Origin: CAVSWT01 sp963746735
GTDB lineage: Bacteria > Bacteroidota > Ignavibacteria > Ignavibacteriales > Ignavibacteriaceae
Length of the DNA stretch: 64,000 bases
Direction: 5' to 3'
Assembly: GCA_963746735.1 (NCBI GenBank)
Contig: CAVVCO010000012.1
Span: 1 to 64,000 of the forward strand
Shown: one piece after another, positions 45,176-54,120 of the stretch
How the letters are laid out: every line of letters starts with the position of its first letter
Position numbering within the stretch: position 1 is the first letter of the stretch
Translations under genes and position numbers: made by a program
The notes under the pieces: generated by a model
Told to the model about the DNA's origin: nothing
The model's input: the letters and a program-made list of their open reading frames with translations, nothing else
The model's database searches: none

Positions 45176-45290
45176 TTTAGCTGTCATATTATGCTAAAAA
45201 ATTATGGAATATTGAAAAAAAATAAATATATTTTCAATCATTTTCCTGAATTCATTTTAATTTTATATTGAAAAGCATATCGGAGGTTTA

Positions 45291-45896
45291 ATGAAAAAAG
45301 GGACTCAAATTGGCTGTGCTGTTGGGGGTGTAATTTTAATTATTATTGCAGCCATTGTAATTTGGGGAGTTAGCTCTTATAATCATTTAGTTCAATTGAA
45401 TGAAGGTGTGAATGAAAGTTGGAGCCAGGTAGAAAATCAATATCAAAGAAGAACAGATTTGATCCCTAATCTTGTAAACACCGTAAAAGGTTATGCCAAT
45501 TTTGAAAGAGGAGTTTTAACAGATGTTACTGAAGCGAGAGCAAAAGTTAGCCAGATGCAAGTTACTCCGGAAGTGTTAAATAATCCCCAGGCCTTTCAAA
45601 AATTCGAGCAAGCCCAAGGACAATTGAGCGGAGCGTTATCAAGATTATTAGTGACAGTTGAGAATTATCCTAACTTAAAAGCTAATGAAAATTTCTTGCA
45701 GTTGCAGGCACAGCTTGAAGGGACAGAGAATAGAATTTCTGTAGAGAGAAGAAGATTTAATGAAGTTGTTAGAGATTATAATACTAATATAAAAAGATTT
45801 CCTACTGCAATTATCGCTGGAATTACTGGATTTGGAGAAAAACAATATTTCAAAGCTGTAGCCGGTTCTGAAACACCACCCAAAGTACAATTTTAA
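45291..45896 (+). CDS. lemA: LemA family protein
   Basis: 201 aa with ribosome site GGAGG at 45283. One N-terminal membrane helix (GCAVGGVILIIIAAIVIWGV), then the LemA hallmarks YNHLVQLNEGVNESWSQVEN, QRRTDLIPNLVNTVKGYA, RLLVTVENYPNLKANENFLQ and ENRISVERRRFNEVVRDYN. It forms a long helical bundle anchored to the membrane. lemA next to a TPM gene is a widespread pair of unclear function. Its stop shares one base with the next start. Confidence 0.93.
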   Translation: MKKGTQIGCAVGGVILIIIAAIVIWGVSSYNHLVQLNEGVNESWSQVENQYQRRTDLIPNLVNTVKGYANFERGVLTDVTEARAKVSQMQVTPEVLNNPQAFQKFEQAQGQLSGALSRLLVTVENYPNLKANENFLQLQAQLEGTENRISVERRRFNEVVRDYNTNIKRFPTAIIAGITGFGEKQYFKAVAGSETPPKVQF

Positions 45897-46627
45897 TGAA
45901 TAAACTTTTTCTTTTAGTTTTATTATTTAACTCAATAGGCTATTGCCAGGAATCTCGTAATTATTCAAAGTTGAATACCTGGATGACTGATAGTACAAAT
46001 ACATTGACATCTAACCAACTTCAAGATTTGAATTATAGATTAAAAATTTATCAAGACACTACGAGTAACCAACTTGTTGGATTAATGATTACTTCCTTAA
46101 ATAATTATCCGCTTGAATATTATTCAGAAGAAGTTGCAACTCAGAATAAAATTGGAACTAAGGAACATGATAATGGTGTTTTAGTTTTAATAGCAAAGAA
46201 TGATCATAAGGCAAGGATAGAAGTTGGATATGGACTCGAAGGCGCTTTACCTGATGCGTTGGCAAGCTCAATAATCAGAAATGTGATGATTCCTCAATTC
46301 AGGAATGACAACTACTATGCAGGTATAAGTGACGGCATGAATGCCATTATAAAAACTATTGCTGGCGAGTATAGAGCGGAAGAAAATAGTAATTCTGATA
46401 ATGGTTCGCATCATGGTTCATTTATAGTAATTCTAATGATTATATTTTTTATATTTAATTTTTTTAGACGTGGTGGTGGAAGACGTGGGCCGGGTGGTTT
46501 CATTTATTATGGCGGTGGTTTGGGTGGAAGCGGAAGCAGCAGCTTTGGAGGAGGTGGATTTAGTGGTGGAGGTTTTTCCGGCGGCGGCGGTTCCTTTGGC
46601 GGCGGCGGCGCTAGTGGAAGCTGGTAA
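45896..46627 (+). CDS. TPM-domain protein, YgcG family
   Basis: 243 aa. Signal peptide MNKLFLLVLLFNSIGYC, then the TPM domain LNTWMTDSTNTLTSNQLQDL, LVGLMITSLNNYPLEYYS, KDHNDNGVLVLIA-like (EHDNGVLVLIAKNDHKARIEVGYGLEGALPDALA) with its conserved H-x-N-G. A membrane helix (SFIVILMIIFFIFNFFRRG) and a glycine/serine-rich tail (FSGGGFSGGGGSFGGGGA) follow, ending in SGSW. TPM domains can bind metal; here it works with LemA in the envelope. The start overlaps lemA by one base. Confidence 0.9.
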   Translation: MNKLFLLVLLFNSIGYCQESRNYSKLNTWMTDSTNTLTSNQLQDLNYRLKIYQDTTSNQLVGLMITSLNNYPLEYYSEEVATQNKIGTKEHDNGVLVLIAKNDHKARIEVGYGLEGALPDALASSIIRNVMIPQFRNDNYYAGISDGMNAIIKTIAGEYRAEENSNSDNGSHHGSFIVILMIIFFIFNFFRRGGGRRGPGGFIYYGGGLGGSGSSSFGGGGFSGGGFSGGGGSFGGGGASGSW

Positions 46628-46759
46628 TATTTTTATATTTATTTGTTATTGAAGTTTTAATCATGTTTTTGTAAAATTCACATCGATTTGAAAAATAATA
46701 TTTTTTTAACTTTATTCTGTATTAAAAATAAAGTTTACTTATATAAGGAGTGATTATAA

Positions 46760-47092
46760 ATGGCAATAATGATAACTGAAGAATGCATCAACTGTGGAGC
46801 TTGCGAACCGGAATGCCCTAATACAGCAATCTATGAAGGTGGGGCAGAATGGGAACTACAAAGCAATAATTATGGAGAAAATGATGCGGCCCCTAGTGGT
46901 TCTACTGGATTTTTTTCAACCGAATTTTTTTATATAGTGCCTGATAAATGTACCGAATGCAAGGGCTTTCACGATGAGCCTCAATGTGCTGCTGTGTGTC
47001 CGGTAGACTGCTGCATTCCAGACCCTAAACATGTTGAAGATGAAGAGACATTATTGAAAAGAAAAGAATATTTAGATGGAATAGGAAGGTAA
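46760..47092 (+). CDS. Ferredoxin with two 4Fe-4S clusters (YfhL type)
   Basis: 110 aa with ribosome site AAGGAG. The first cluster motif is CINCGACEPECPN (CxxCxxCxxxCP). The second, CTECKGFHDEPQCAAVCPVD, has the eight-residue spacing between CxxC and CxxxCP of Alvin/YfhL-type ferredoxins. The insert between clusters (AAPSGSTGFFSTEFFYIVPD) and the charged tail match the next copy. It is a small cytosolic electron carrier with a low potential in relatives. The partner enzyme is not near it. Confidence 0.92.
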   Translation: MAIMITEECINCGACEPECPNTAIYEGGAEWELQSNNYGENDAAPSGSTGFFSTEFFYIVPDKCTECKGFHDEPQCAAVCPVDCCIPDPKHVEDEETLLKRKEYLDGIGR

Positions 47093-47368
47093 ATTAGAAG
47101 ATTTTTAGGGTGCTTTTTAGAGTACCCTATTCTAACAGTGTCTAAAAAATACACAGTCAAAAAAGAGAAAATCTATTTCTAAATTCCCACCATTGAAAAC
47201 GGTAAATTTTATAACTCTTCTTTATTGTAAAAAAATCAAATAAATTCCTAAAAATTTCCCTTAATATTAGCTGGCACAAAATTCGTGAATATATAATCAA
47301 TGAAAATAAGTACTAAAATGTTAGTATAATAACTTAATCCCTAATGAAACTATAGGAGACCAAATAAG

Positions 47369-47668
47369 ATGGCATTAAAGATAACTGACGAATGTATAAA
47401 TTGTGGAGCTTGTGAACCTGAATGCCCAAATAATGCAATATACGAAGGCGGACATGATTGGGAACTTGATGGTAAGACTTATGGCGAAAACGATGCAGCT
47501 CCGTCTGGAAAAACAGGATTTTATTCAAACGATTATTTTTATATAGTTCCTGATAAATGTGTTGAATGCGATGGAACTCACGAATCACCTCAATGTGCAG
47601 AAGTTTGTCCAGTCGACTGCTGTGTACCTGAATTGATAAATTTTTATTTTATTATCCAGGGGAGTTGA
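47369..47668 (+). CDS. Ferredoxin paralog with altered C-terminus
   Basis: 99 aa. The clusters and insert nearly repeat the gene at 46760 (CINCGACEPECPNNAIYEGG; VPDKCVECDGTHESPQCAEV). After CPVDCCVPE the normal tail (DPKHVEDEETLLK in the paralog) is missing and is replaced by LINFYFIIQGS. This fits a break by insertion or deletion near 47630. Both clusters are complete, so it may still carry electrons. It is separated from the first copy by 276 bp of AT-rich sequence. Confidence 0.88.
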   Translation: MALKITDECINCGACEPECPNNAIYEGGHDWELDGKTYGENDAAPSGKTGFYSNDYFYIVPDKCVECDGTHESPQCAEVCPVDCCVPELINFYFIIQGS

Positions 47669-47730
47669 TAATAAGGGATTGAGAGGGGAAAGATTGCCGG
47701 GGGATTTAGATTGACACAAAAAGGGAGCTA

Positions 47731-47763
47731 AAAGGGCATCACTACGGTGGTGCCCTTTTTAGT
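47731..47763 (+). terminator. Intrinsic terminator after second ferredoxin
   Basis: AGGGCATCAC and GTGGTGCCCT pair over ten positions with one G-T, around a TACG loop, and are followed by a T run (CCCTTTTTAG). It lies 63 nt after the stop at 47668. Confidence 0.8.
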
Positions 47764-48078
47764 TTTAAATATTTTCAAAAAATCGAACTCGCCTTGAATA
47801 ATATTATATCACTAAGTGGTATAAACTGACTCACATTATTAGTAACACAAAATTATCCAATACAAGATGACGTTAAGTTATTCAACCAATATTTCAAATG
47901 AAATTTACTTTATTATATACTTTTAATTATGTGAAAATAAATAAGTAAAAGGTGATGAAGATAACAAAGCGTTATTACACTAAAAACTATAATTTAAATT
48001 TTGTGTCTAAATATATAAAAGTGAAAAGATTGGTCGTATTATATAATTAAAAATAAGTTTAGCTTAAGGAGGCCAGAA
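47764..48078. other. AT-rich leader region, nothing else recognised
   Basis: About 315 bases between the terminator and the BON gene. There is no convincing open frame. The region must hold the BON gene promoter, and it ends in a strong ribosome site AAGGAGG seven bases before the ATG. No RNA fold or repeat was identified. Confidence 0.4.
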
Positions 48079-48840
48079 ATGAAAAAGAATAATAGTTTTT
48101 TTCGAGTAATATTGTTTGGAGTTATTTTCATCTTGTTAACTTCGAATTTTTTAATCGCACAAGAAAATAAAGAATCACAAAAAACTATAAAAATCTATGT
48201 ACAATATAATCTAGCAAAAGACGGCTTAATTGATAACAATGATATTACTGTTAATGTTGAAAACAATAAGATATCATTAGACGGAATAGTAAAGACAATT
48301 GCAGATAAAAAAGAGGCGGCAGAAGATGCCGAAGCTGTCAGTTCAGATTTTATGGTTATAAATAATTTGAAAATAGCACCGACAGATACACCGCCGGAAG
48401 AAATAGTAAAAAATGTGATGAATAATATTTACAATAATACATTCTATGGTGTATTTGATTATGTTACTGCCAGATATAATGACGGAATTCTAACATTAAG
48501 TGGATATGTTCATCTCCCTTGGTTTATAAAAACTTTTCAGAAAGAGGCTGAAAAAGTTCCTGGTATTGTTGAAATAAAAAATGATATCAAAAAGACTTTT
48601 GGTCCAGGAAACCTTGGGATTATGGCTGCAAGATATGTCTATAGTGATCCGGCTTTTCAAGGATATGCATTTTCTACAAATCCGCCAATTCATATTATTG
48701 TGAATAACGGAAGTGTGCTTCTATTTGGAAATGTGAATTCTGAATTAGACAGCAGCATTGCATCTAACATTATAAGATTTAAAACCGATGCATTTGATGT
48801 TGTGAATAATTTATCAATTCATACGACTAATAAATCATGA
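48079..48840 (+). CDS. Exported BON-domain protein
   Basis: 253 aa with ribosome site AAGGAGG. Signal peptide KKNNSFFRVILFGVIFILLT ending before QENKE. Three BON-like units follow: residues about 35-110 (DGLIDNNDITVNVENNKISL; KTIADKKEAAEDAEAVS), 120-170 (GILTLSGYVHLPWFIKTFQK) and 190-250 (IHIIVNNGSVLLFGNVNSEL). BON domains bind phospholipid or envelope surfaces, as in OsmY. It is probably a periplasmic stress or envelope protein; the trigger is not known. Confidence 0.85.
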   Translation: MKKNNSFFRVILFGVIFILLTSNFLIAQENKESQKTIKIYVQYNLAKDGLIDNNDITVNVENNKISLDGIVKTIADKKEAAEDAEAVSSDFMVINNLKIAPTDTPPEEIVKNVMNNIYNNTFYGVFDYVTARYNDGILTLSGYVHLPWFIKTFQKEAEKVPGIVEIKNDIKKTFGPGNLGIMAARYVYSDPAFQGYAFSTNPPIHIIVNNGSVLLFGNVNSELDSSIASNIIRFKTDAFDVVNNLSIHTTNKS

Positions 48841-49032
48841 TTGATTTAAATAGAAGGTTATACTTATAAAATATTTATATGTTTATTCAAATTTTAGAAT
48901 AAATGTAAATTAAAGTGAATCTGTTTTATTCCTATTTATTAAATGGATTTCTTCTAAATAAAAAATATGTTAAATTATTTCGTAATCCATTAACGAAAGT
49001 AATAAAATCTATATCCTCGAAAGGACAAGTAT

Positions 49033-49755
49033 ATGCTAACTCAGGGTTCTTACGAAAAAGCAAAAGTATACGCTAAGACGCACGACAAAGATTTAGGGAA
49101 AGTAAAAATTAAAACTGGAGTTTGTATTACCATTTCTCGTGAAAGCGGTGCAGGTGCAGATAGAGTCAGTCAATATTTATTAAATTTTTTTGAAAAAAGA
49201 CACATTGCTAACTCACCTCATTGGACCGTCTTTGACAGGAACTTAATTGATAAAGTTTTGGAAGATCACAATCTCCCCTTAAGATTGAGTGAAGTATTGC
49301 AGGAAAAAAAAGTTTCTGTTGTAAGTTCAATGATGAATGAATGGTTAAGCGGTGAACCATCTACGTGGAACCTAATTCATAAGACTACACAAACAATTTT
49401 ACAAATTGGCAAAAAAGGAAATTCTATTATAATCGGCAGAGGCGGAAACATAATTACCCGCAAACTCCCAAATGGTTTCCATGTTAGGTTAGTTGCGCCT
49501 TTGGAAAAAAGAATTAATCACATTAAAGAGCTTTATAATTTTAATTCTGATGAAGCAGCAGATTTTATTAAGAAAGAAGATTTTTCTAGAAGAAGATATT
49601 TAATGTCAACATTTGGAAAAAATATTGAAGACACTCTTTATTATGATTTAATAGTTAATACCAGCAGTTTTGGATATGATGGCTCTGCAGAAATAATTGG
49701 GAATGCGATCATAAAAAAATTCCCCAGTTCGTTTACTGAGGAAAAGTTAAATTAA
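49033..49755 (+). CDS. Cytidylate kinase-like family protein
   Basis: 240 aa. GVCITISRESGAGADRVSQY is the P-loop region in the special form of the cytidylate-kinase-like family (S-R-x-x-G-A-x), different from GxxGxGK of true Cmk. NSIIIGRGGNIITRKLPNGF and VRLVAPLEKRINHIKELYNF are further family motifs, followed by the lid region and DLIVNTSSFG. These proteins probably phosphorylate an unknown nucleotide or other substrate. It stands alone between the BON gene and a convergent small gene. Confidence 0.82.
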   Translation: MLTQGSYEKAKVYAKTHDKDLGKVKIKTGVCITISRESGAGADRVSQYLLNFFEKRHIANSPHWTVFDRNLIDKVLEDHNLPLRLSEVLQEKKVSVVSSMMNEWLSGEPSTWNLIHKTTQTILQIGKKGNSIIIGRGGNIITRKLPNGFHVRLVAPLEKRINHIKELYNFNSDEAADFIKKEDFSRRRYLMSTFGKNIEDTLYYDLIVNTSSFGYDGSAEIIGNAIIKKFPSSFTEEKLN

Positions 49756-49805
49756 AATTTGTATTTAGAAAAAAATAATAGAATTTAAATTATTTTACTA
49801 TCAAT

Positions 49806-50198
49806 TTAATTTTTTAGCCGATCAAGTAATTTTAATTGTAAATCTACATAGGCTAACACCTGGGCTGTTGCTTCTCTCGAACCGTTTGAAGCATCTGCCA
49901 TATTATTTATCCAGTGCATTGCGCCTAACATCTTTACTCTAATAGCTTTAATCTCTGAAGATGTTTTCATATCCAATAAATCTTCATCAAAATTATCAGA
50001 TAGTGTAACAGTATCTTTTATATCAAAATTCGACGAAATGTAACTCTCTTCTAAATATTTGAATGCTTTTGTAATTGAAGTTTCGTAGTTGCCTAGATTA
50101 TAATCTTCCCTTATTTTTTCTAATAGGTCAGTTCTGGATATGATTGCGTCAATTTTGGAGGAGCGAGATTGAAATTGTAACAATTTATTCTCTGCCAT
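49806..50198 (-). CDS. Hypothetical protein, helical
   Basis: 130 aa, not recognised. The sequence is acidic and helical (DAIISRTDLLEKIREDYNLG, ETSITKAFKYLEESYIS, SSEIKAIRVKMLGAMHWINN) and ends VLAYVDLQLKLLDRLKN. It has no signal peptide, membrane helix or cysteine motif. Codon use looks like its neighbours. It converges on the cytidylate-kinase-like gene and is divergent from the MBL gene by 218 bp. It could be a small adaptor or regulator, but there is no evidence for a role. Confidence 0.6.
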   Translation of the reverse strand: MAENKLLQFQSRSSKIDAIISRTDLLEKIREDYNLGNYETSITKAFKYLEESYISSNFDIKDTVTLSDNFDEDLLDMKTSSEIKAIRVKMLGAMHWINNMADASNGSREATAQVLAYVDLQLKLLDRLKN

Positions 50199-50415
50199 TG
50201 CTTTCCTTTGATTTTAATGTATTTTTTAATTCTTTTTAAAACTGATTTAGATTATTTATCTTTAATTTCAATTTCGTATGAAAATAATTTATAATTTTTC
50301 CATAAAATCCTAAGAAATAATCATAATCAAGTAATCATAGTTTATATAAGCAGAGTAGATATTTATAATTTGCGACAAAAAAAGAACAAATTTTATTCCA
50401 TTTAAACGGTTCAAA

Positions 50416-51261
50416 ATGAAAGTTGGAAAATACAAGTTATACATAGTTAATTCTGGTAGTTTTGCATTAGATGGTGGTGCAATGTTTGGAATAATCCCAA
50501 AAATGTTGTGGCAAAAGACCAATCCGCCGGATGAGAGAAATAGAATTGCATTAGTGACTAGGAATTTATTACTAGTTTCAGCAAGTAAAAAAATCCTAAT
50601 TGATACCGGCATGGGTGATAAATGGGATGTAAGATCAAAGGATATTTACCGGATAAATCAGTCCGAAAATTCAATGGATTCTGCATTGAAAAGTGTAGGA
50701 ATTACACCAAATGAAATTACAGATGTTTTATTAACGCATTTACATTTTGATCACGCCGGAGGCGGTGTAAAACATGAAAACGGGAAATTTATTCCGGCCT
50801 TTCCAAATGCGAAATATCATGTTCAAAGAAAAAATTATGAGTGGGCAATATCTCCTTCAGAGAGAGATACAGGTAGCTATATAAAAAAGAATTTTGTTCC
50901 TTTAATGGAAGAAGGTGTATTAAACTTAATAGATGGGGAACAGAATTTTGATGATGAAATAGAATTTATGTTGGTAAATGGCCATACTTTTGCGCAGCAG
51001 ATTATAAAAATATCTGATACCTCAAATACTATTTTGTATTGTGCGGATATGTTTCCAACTTCTTCACATATTAACTTGCCTTATGTTATGGGTTATGATT
51101 TGCAGCCTTTAATTACTGTCGAAGAAAAGAAAAAAATATTACCTGTTGCAGTTGATGAGAATTGGAAATTATTTTTAGAGCATGATCCATACAGCGCAAT
51201 AATTACAGTTAAAAAAACGGATAAAGGTTTTGATACGGATGAGAAATATGAATCTTTCTGA
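50416..51261 (+). CDS. MBL-fold metallo-hydrolase
   Basis: 281 aa. THLHFDHAGGGVKHENGKFI gives the zinc motif HxHxDH, and FMLVNGHTFAQQIIKISD and YCADMFPTSSHINLPYVMGY provide the other His and Asp ligands. The opening segment with GIIPKMLWQKTNPPDERNRI and LIDTGMGDKWD resembles the AHL-lactonase/quorum-quenching-type subfamily, but specificity cannot be fixed. It overlaps the Rieske gene (start 51248) by 14 bases, and queG follows, so the three may be one unit. Confidence 0.85.
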   Translation: MKVGKYKLYIVNSGSFALDGGAMFGIIPKMLWQKTNPPDERNRIALVTRNLLLVSASKKILIDTGMGDKWDVRSKDIYRINQSENSMDSALKSVGITPNEITDVLLTHLHFDHAGGGVKHENGKFIPAFPNAKYHVQRKNYEWAISPSERDTGSYIKKNFVPLMEEGVLNLIDGEQNFDDEIEFMLVNGHTFAQQIIKISDTSNTILYCADMFPTSSHINLPYVMGYDLQPLITVEEKKKILPVAVDENWKLFLEHDPYSAIITVKKTDKGFDTDEKYESF

Positions 51262-51599
51262 AGAAATAATTTTAAACGGCTTTCTAAAAATATGTTCAGT
51301 TAAAGATATTTCTGATAGAATTGGAAAAAGGTTTATTATAGATGATGTTGATATAGCAGTTTTCAAAATTGATGAAGAAATATTTGTAGTAAGCAATATT
51401 TGTCCCCATCAGCACTCACCATTTAATATATGACAGCTTTCGTAGAAGATGAATGCGTCGTTTGCCCGCACATGGCTGGATGTTCAATTTAAGAACCGGA
51501 AAAACTCCAATGGGGTATGGCGGTTTGGAAATTTATGAAGTTAAAATAATAGAAGATTGTGTTTATGCTAAAATAACAAAGAAGAATTTTAATTGGTGA
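51248..51599 (+). pseudogene. Rieske 2Fe-2S protein, disrupted by frameshifts
   Basis: The frame from ATG 51248 reads NLSEEIILNGFLKICSVKDI through VVSNICPHQHSPFNI and stops at 51433. In other frames the rest of a Rieske domain is visible: AFVEDECVVCP, then HGWMFNLRTGKTPMGYGGLE to a stop at 51597-51599. C-P-H (first box) and CP-x-HGW (second box) are the four cluster ligands, so the fold was complete, but at least two 1-nt indels (near 51430 and 51470) are needed to read it through. In this length class it is a small ferredoxin subunit of an oxygenase or nitrite-reductase-type protein. Sequence error is as likely as decay. Confidence 0.75.
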
Positions 51600-51606
51600 T
51601 TTATCA

Positions 51607-52536
51607 ATGAGCTTATCTAACGAAATTGTAATTACAATAGCGAAAAAATTTGGATTTGATTTGATTGGATTTGCAAAAGCTGAAGTACTGAATGCAGAAA
51701 CTGACAAACTAAAAGAATGGCTTGAATTGGGTTATAACGCCGAGATGAATTACATGTCTCGCAATTTTGACAAAAGAAAAGATGTAAAAAATATTTTAAA
51801 ATCTGCCGAAAGTATTATTTCCTTGGGACTAAATTATTATGTTGACGAAAAGCATTCACGTATTTCATCTAAAGGAAAAATTTCTCGTTACGCTTGGGGG
51901 AAAGATTATCATTTAATTATTTGGGAAAAATTAGATAATCTAATTGAAGAATTGAAAAAACATGAAACTGATTTAGAAGCAATTTCCTACGTTGACACCG
52001 GACCAGTAATGGATAAAGTTTGGGCTGTAAAAGCTGGCATTGGTTGGCTTGGCAAACACACAAATGTAATTAACCGGGAAATTGGGAGCTGGTTCTTTAT
52101 AGCTAATATTATTTGCAATAAAAAGTTTAATTATAATGCTCCAATTGAAGATTTTTGTGGATCGTGTACAGCATGCATTGATGCTTGTCCAACAAGCGCT
52201 ATTGTAGACCCTTACGTTATAGATTCCAATAAATGTATTTCATATCTTACCATTGAAAATAAAGGAGAAATTTCTAAAGAGTTTAATAATAAATTTGATA
52301 ATTGGGTTTTCGGATGCGATATTTGTCAGGATGTTTGTCCGTGGAATAATAAATTTTCAACTTACTCGCATAATTCCAATTTCATCCCAAGTAATGAAAA
52401 TAAAGAAATCAAACTGGAAGAAATCCTTGAAATGACTCAAGATCAATTCAGCAGAAGATTTAAGGATAGTCCTGTTAAAAGGACAAAGCTGAAAGGCTTA
52501 AAGAGAAATGCTTCATTTATAGCAGATTCAAAGTAG
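51607..52536 (+). CDS. queG: Epoxyqueuosine reductase
   Basis: 309 aa. The N-terminal cobalamin-binding half opens LSNEIVITIAKKFGFDLIGF and contains YVDTGPVMDKVWAVKAGIGW. Then come two 4Fe-4S motifs: CGSCTACIDACP and CDICQDVCPWN, at about residues 180-240. It reduces epoxyqueuosine to queuosine in the wobble position of certain tRNAs. It lies 7 nt after the Rieske remnant. Length is at the short end of the family but complete at both ends. Confidence 0.92.
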   Translation: MSLSNEIVITIAKKFGFDLIGFAKAEVLNAETDKLKEWLELGYNAEMNYMSRNFDKRKDVKNILKSAESIISLGLNYYVDEKHSRISSKGKISRYAWGKDYHLIIWEKLDNLIEELKKHETDLEAISYVDTGPVMDKVWAVKAGIGWLGKHTNVINREIGSWFFIANIICNKKFNYNAPIEDFCGSCTACIDACPTSAIVDPYVIDSNKCISYLTIENKGEISKEFNNKFDNWVFGCDICQDVCPWNNKFSTYSHNSNFIPSNENKEIKLEEILEMTQDQFSRRFKDSPVKRTKLKGLKRNASFIADSK

Positions 52537-52585
52537 TCTGAAACTTTTTGAATGATAAAGAATCTAATTGATAGAAATTATATTT

Positions 52586-52619
52586 TTGAAAGCTAATATT
52601 ATTAATTTAGAGCTTTCAA
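52586..52619. other. Hairpin in the leader of trxB
   Basis: TTGAAAGCT and AGCTTTCAA form a perfect 9-bp stem around a 16-nt AT-rich loop, 28 nt before the trxB start. No T run follows on the plus strand. Possible weak terminator for queG or a leader structure; role unknown. Confidence 0.35.
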
Positions 52620-52646
52620 TTAGTGAAATTATTGAACGGAGTAGAA

Positions 52647-53618
52647 ATGTTAGAAAATAATAATCATCATAAAGTAATTATCATTGGTTCAGGCCCCGCT
52701 GGATTTACAGCAGCTCTTTATACCGGTCGCGCAAATTTAGATCCAGTTATTTTTGAAGGAATGCAGCCGGGCGGACAGTTAACAATTACTACAGAGGTAG
52801 AAAATTATCCTGGTTTCGAGCATGGTATTCAAGGGCCAATGTTAATGGATGTAATGCGTAAACAAGCTCATAGGTTTGGAGCAAAATCAATTTATAAAGA
52901 AGTTGTTGATGTTGATTTTTCGGAACGACCTTTTATAGTTAAAACTTATGATGAAACGCATACAGCTGATGCTGTAATTGTTGCTACCGGGGCTTCTGCG
53001 AAATTATTAGGAATCGAAAGTGAAAGTAAATATATGGGCTATGGTGTTTCAGCCTGTGCAACTTGCGATGGTTTTTTCTTTAAGAACCAAAAAGTAATTG
53101 TAGTTGGCGGAGGGGACACCGCTATGGAAGAAGCAAATTTCCTAACAAAGTTTGCTTCAGAAGTTACAATTATACATCGCCGTGATGAGTTTAGAGCTTC
53201 TAAGATCATGCTTGAACGAGTGAAAAGAAACCCTAAAATAAAATTAATGACTAACAAAGTTGTTAAGGAAGTTTTAGGCAATGAAGAGAATGGTAGAAAG
53301 GTAATGACCGGAGTTGTTCTGCAAGATACCAGGGATAATAGTACTCAAGACTTTGCAGCTGACGGTTTGTTTATCGGAATTGGCCATAAACCAAACACAG
53401 AATTATTCAAAGGTATTTTAGATTTGGATGAAACCGGTTATTTAATTGTAAAGCCTGGAACTTCTTTCACTAAAATTGAAGGCATTTTTGCAGCCGGCGA
53501 TGTGTCTGATAAAGTTTATCGTCAAGCAGTTACTGCAGCAGGGTCTGGCTGCATGGCAGCAATCGATACAGAAAGATGGCTGCAGGAACAAGAAGTTGAA
53601 GTTCAAAACGCCTCTTAA
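52647..53618 (+). CDS. trxB: Thioredoxin-disulfide reductase
   Basis: 323 aa from ATG 52647, which follows a GGAG ribosome site; the upstream in-frame GTG 52623 would extend it by eight poorly conserved residues. VIIIGSGPAGFTAALYTGRA is the FAD fold, SACATCDGFFFKNQKVIVVG has the redox pair C-A-T-C and the NADPH fold, and GIFAAGDVSDKVYRQAVTAA is the family end. It keeps thioredoxin reduced. Its stop lies in a perfect hairpin with a T tail. Confidence 0.95.
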   Translation: MLENNNHHKVIIIGSGPAGFTAALYTGRANLDPVIFEGMQPGGQLTITTEVENYPGFEHGIQGPMLMDVMRKQAHRFGAKSIYKEVVDVDFSERPFIVKTYDETHTADAVIVATGASAKLLGIESESKYMGYGVSACATCDGFFFKNQKVIVVGGGDTAMEEANFLTKFASEVTIIHRRDEFRASKIMLERVKRNPKIKLMTNKVVKEVLGNEENGRKVMTGVVLQDTRDNSTQDFAADGLFIGIGHKPNTELFKGILDLDETGYLIVKPGTSFTKIEGIFAAGDVSDKVYRQAVTAAGSGCMAAIDTERWLQEQEVEVQNAS

Positions 53619-53638
53619 ATAGAGGCGTTTTTCTTTTC
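53608..53638. terminator. Bidirectional terminator between trxB and DUF6249 gene
   Basis: ACGCCTCT and AGAGGCGT form an 8-bp stem around TAAAT, followed by TTTTTCTTTT. It overlaps the last codons of trxB and the end of the minus-strand gene at 53615. Confidence 0.8.
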
Positions 53639-53982
53639 AGTATTTTCGTAATGTTTAACAGAATATTTGTTCGCTAAAACAAAACCTAATCCAGTTCCAA
53701 CAAACAGTAAGAAAGGTATCCAATAGTTTTTATCTGTAATATCTTGTAGCATCATACCTAATCCTAAACCTAATCCAAACCCAACTACTGATAACTCCAA
53801 TTTTAATCAATCTATAAGGATCACTTTTACTTTCAAAAAACTCTTTAATTGATTGAGCGTCCAGTCCTTTCTCAATTAACATTTGTTTTTCGCGCGATCG
53901 GAAATAAAAAAATGTAACTAATATCAATCCAACAACTAAAATGAAATATTATAGGAATAAAAACTCCAATAACTTCGTTCAT
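53615..53982 (-). pseudogene. DUF6249-like small membrane protein, frameshifted
   Basis: On the minus strand an ATG at 53982-53980 starts MNEVIGVFIPIIF, then the frame slips and ILVVGLILVTFFYFRSREKQ, MLIEKGLDAQSIKEFF and RLIKIGVIS follow; it slips again and continues VVGFGLGLGLGMMLQDITDK to KKNASI at 53615. The order (membrane helix, charged EKG helix, two membrane helices) fits DUF6249 proteins, which often lie beside ECF sigma factors in Bacteroidota. Two 1-nt indels (near 53945 and 53795) break the frame. It is divergent from the sigma gene and may share its promoter type. Confidence 0.65.
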
Positions 53983-54017
53983 CCATTTTTGTAACCTTTC
54001 AATTTGTTTCTATCTCT

Positions 54018-54046
54018 TATGACAATGAGTTTATACTTAAGGTTAC
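54018..54046 (-). promoter_or_regulatory. Candidate ECF-type promoter for the DUF6249 gene
   Basis: On the minus strand, GTAACC (54046-54041), 17 nt, GTCATA (54023-54018). The same -35 box, spacing and similar -10 box occur before the divergent sigma gene. The -10 is about 35 nt before the DUF6249 start. Confidence 0.4.
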
Positions 54047-54120
54047 ACTTATTCAAAAAAATTGATTTTCAATAATACAAGAAGTACCTTTCCCCAAAGT
54101 ATTGTACAATTCCCGGTACT

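Noticed and set aside
46470..46652. Open frame rich in Val, Ala and Glu overlapping the Gly-rich tail of the TPM protein
   Set aside because: It arises from GGT/GGA repeats read in another frame. The TPM frame is the real one.
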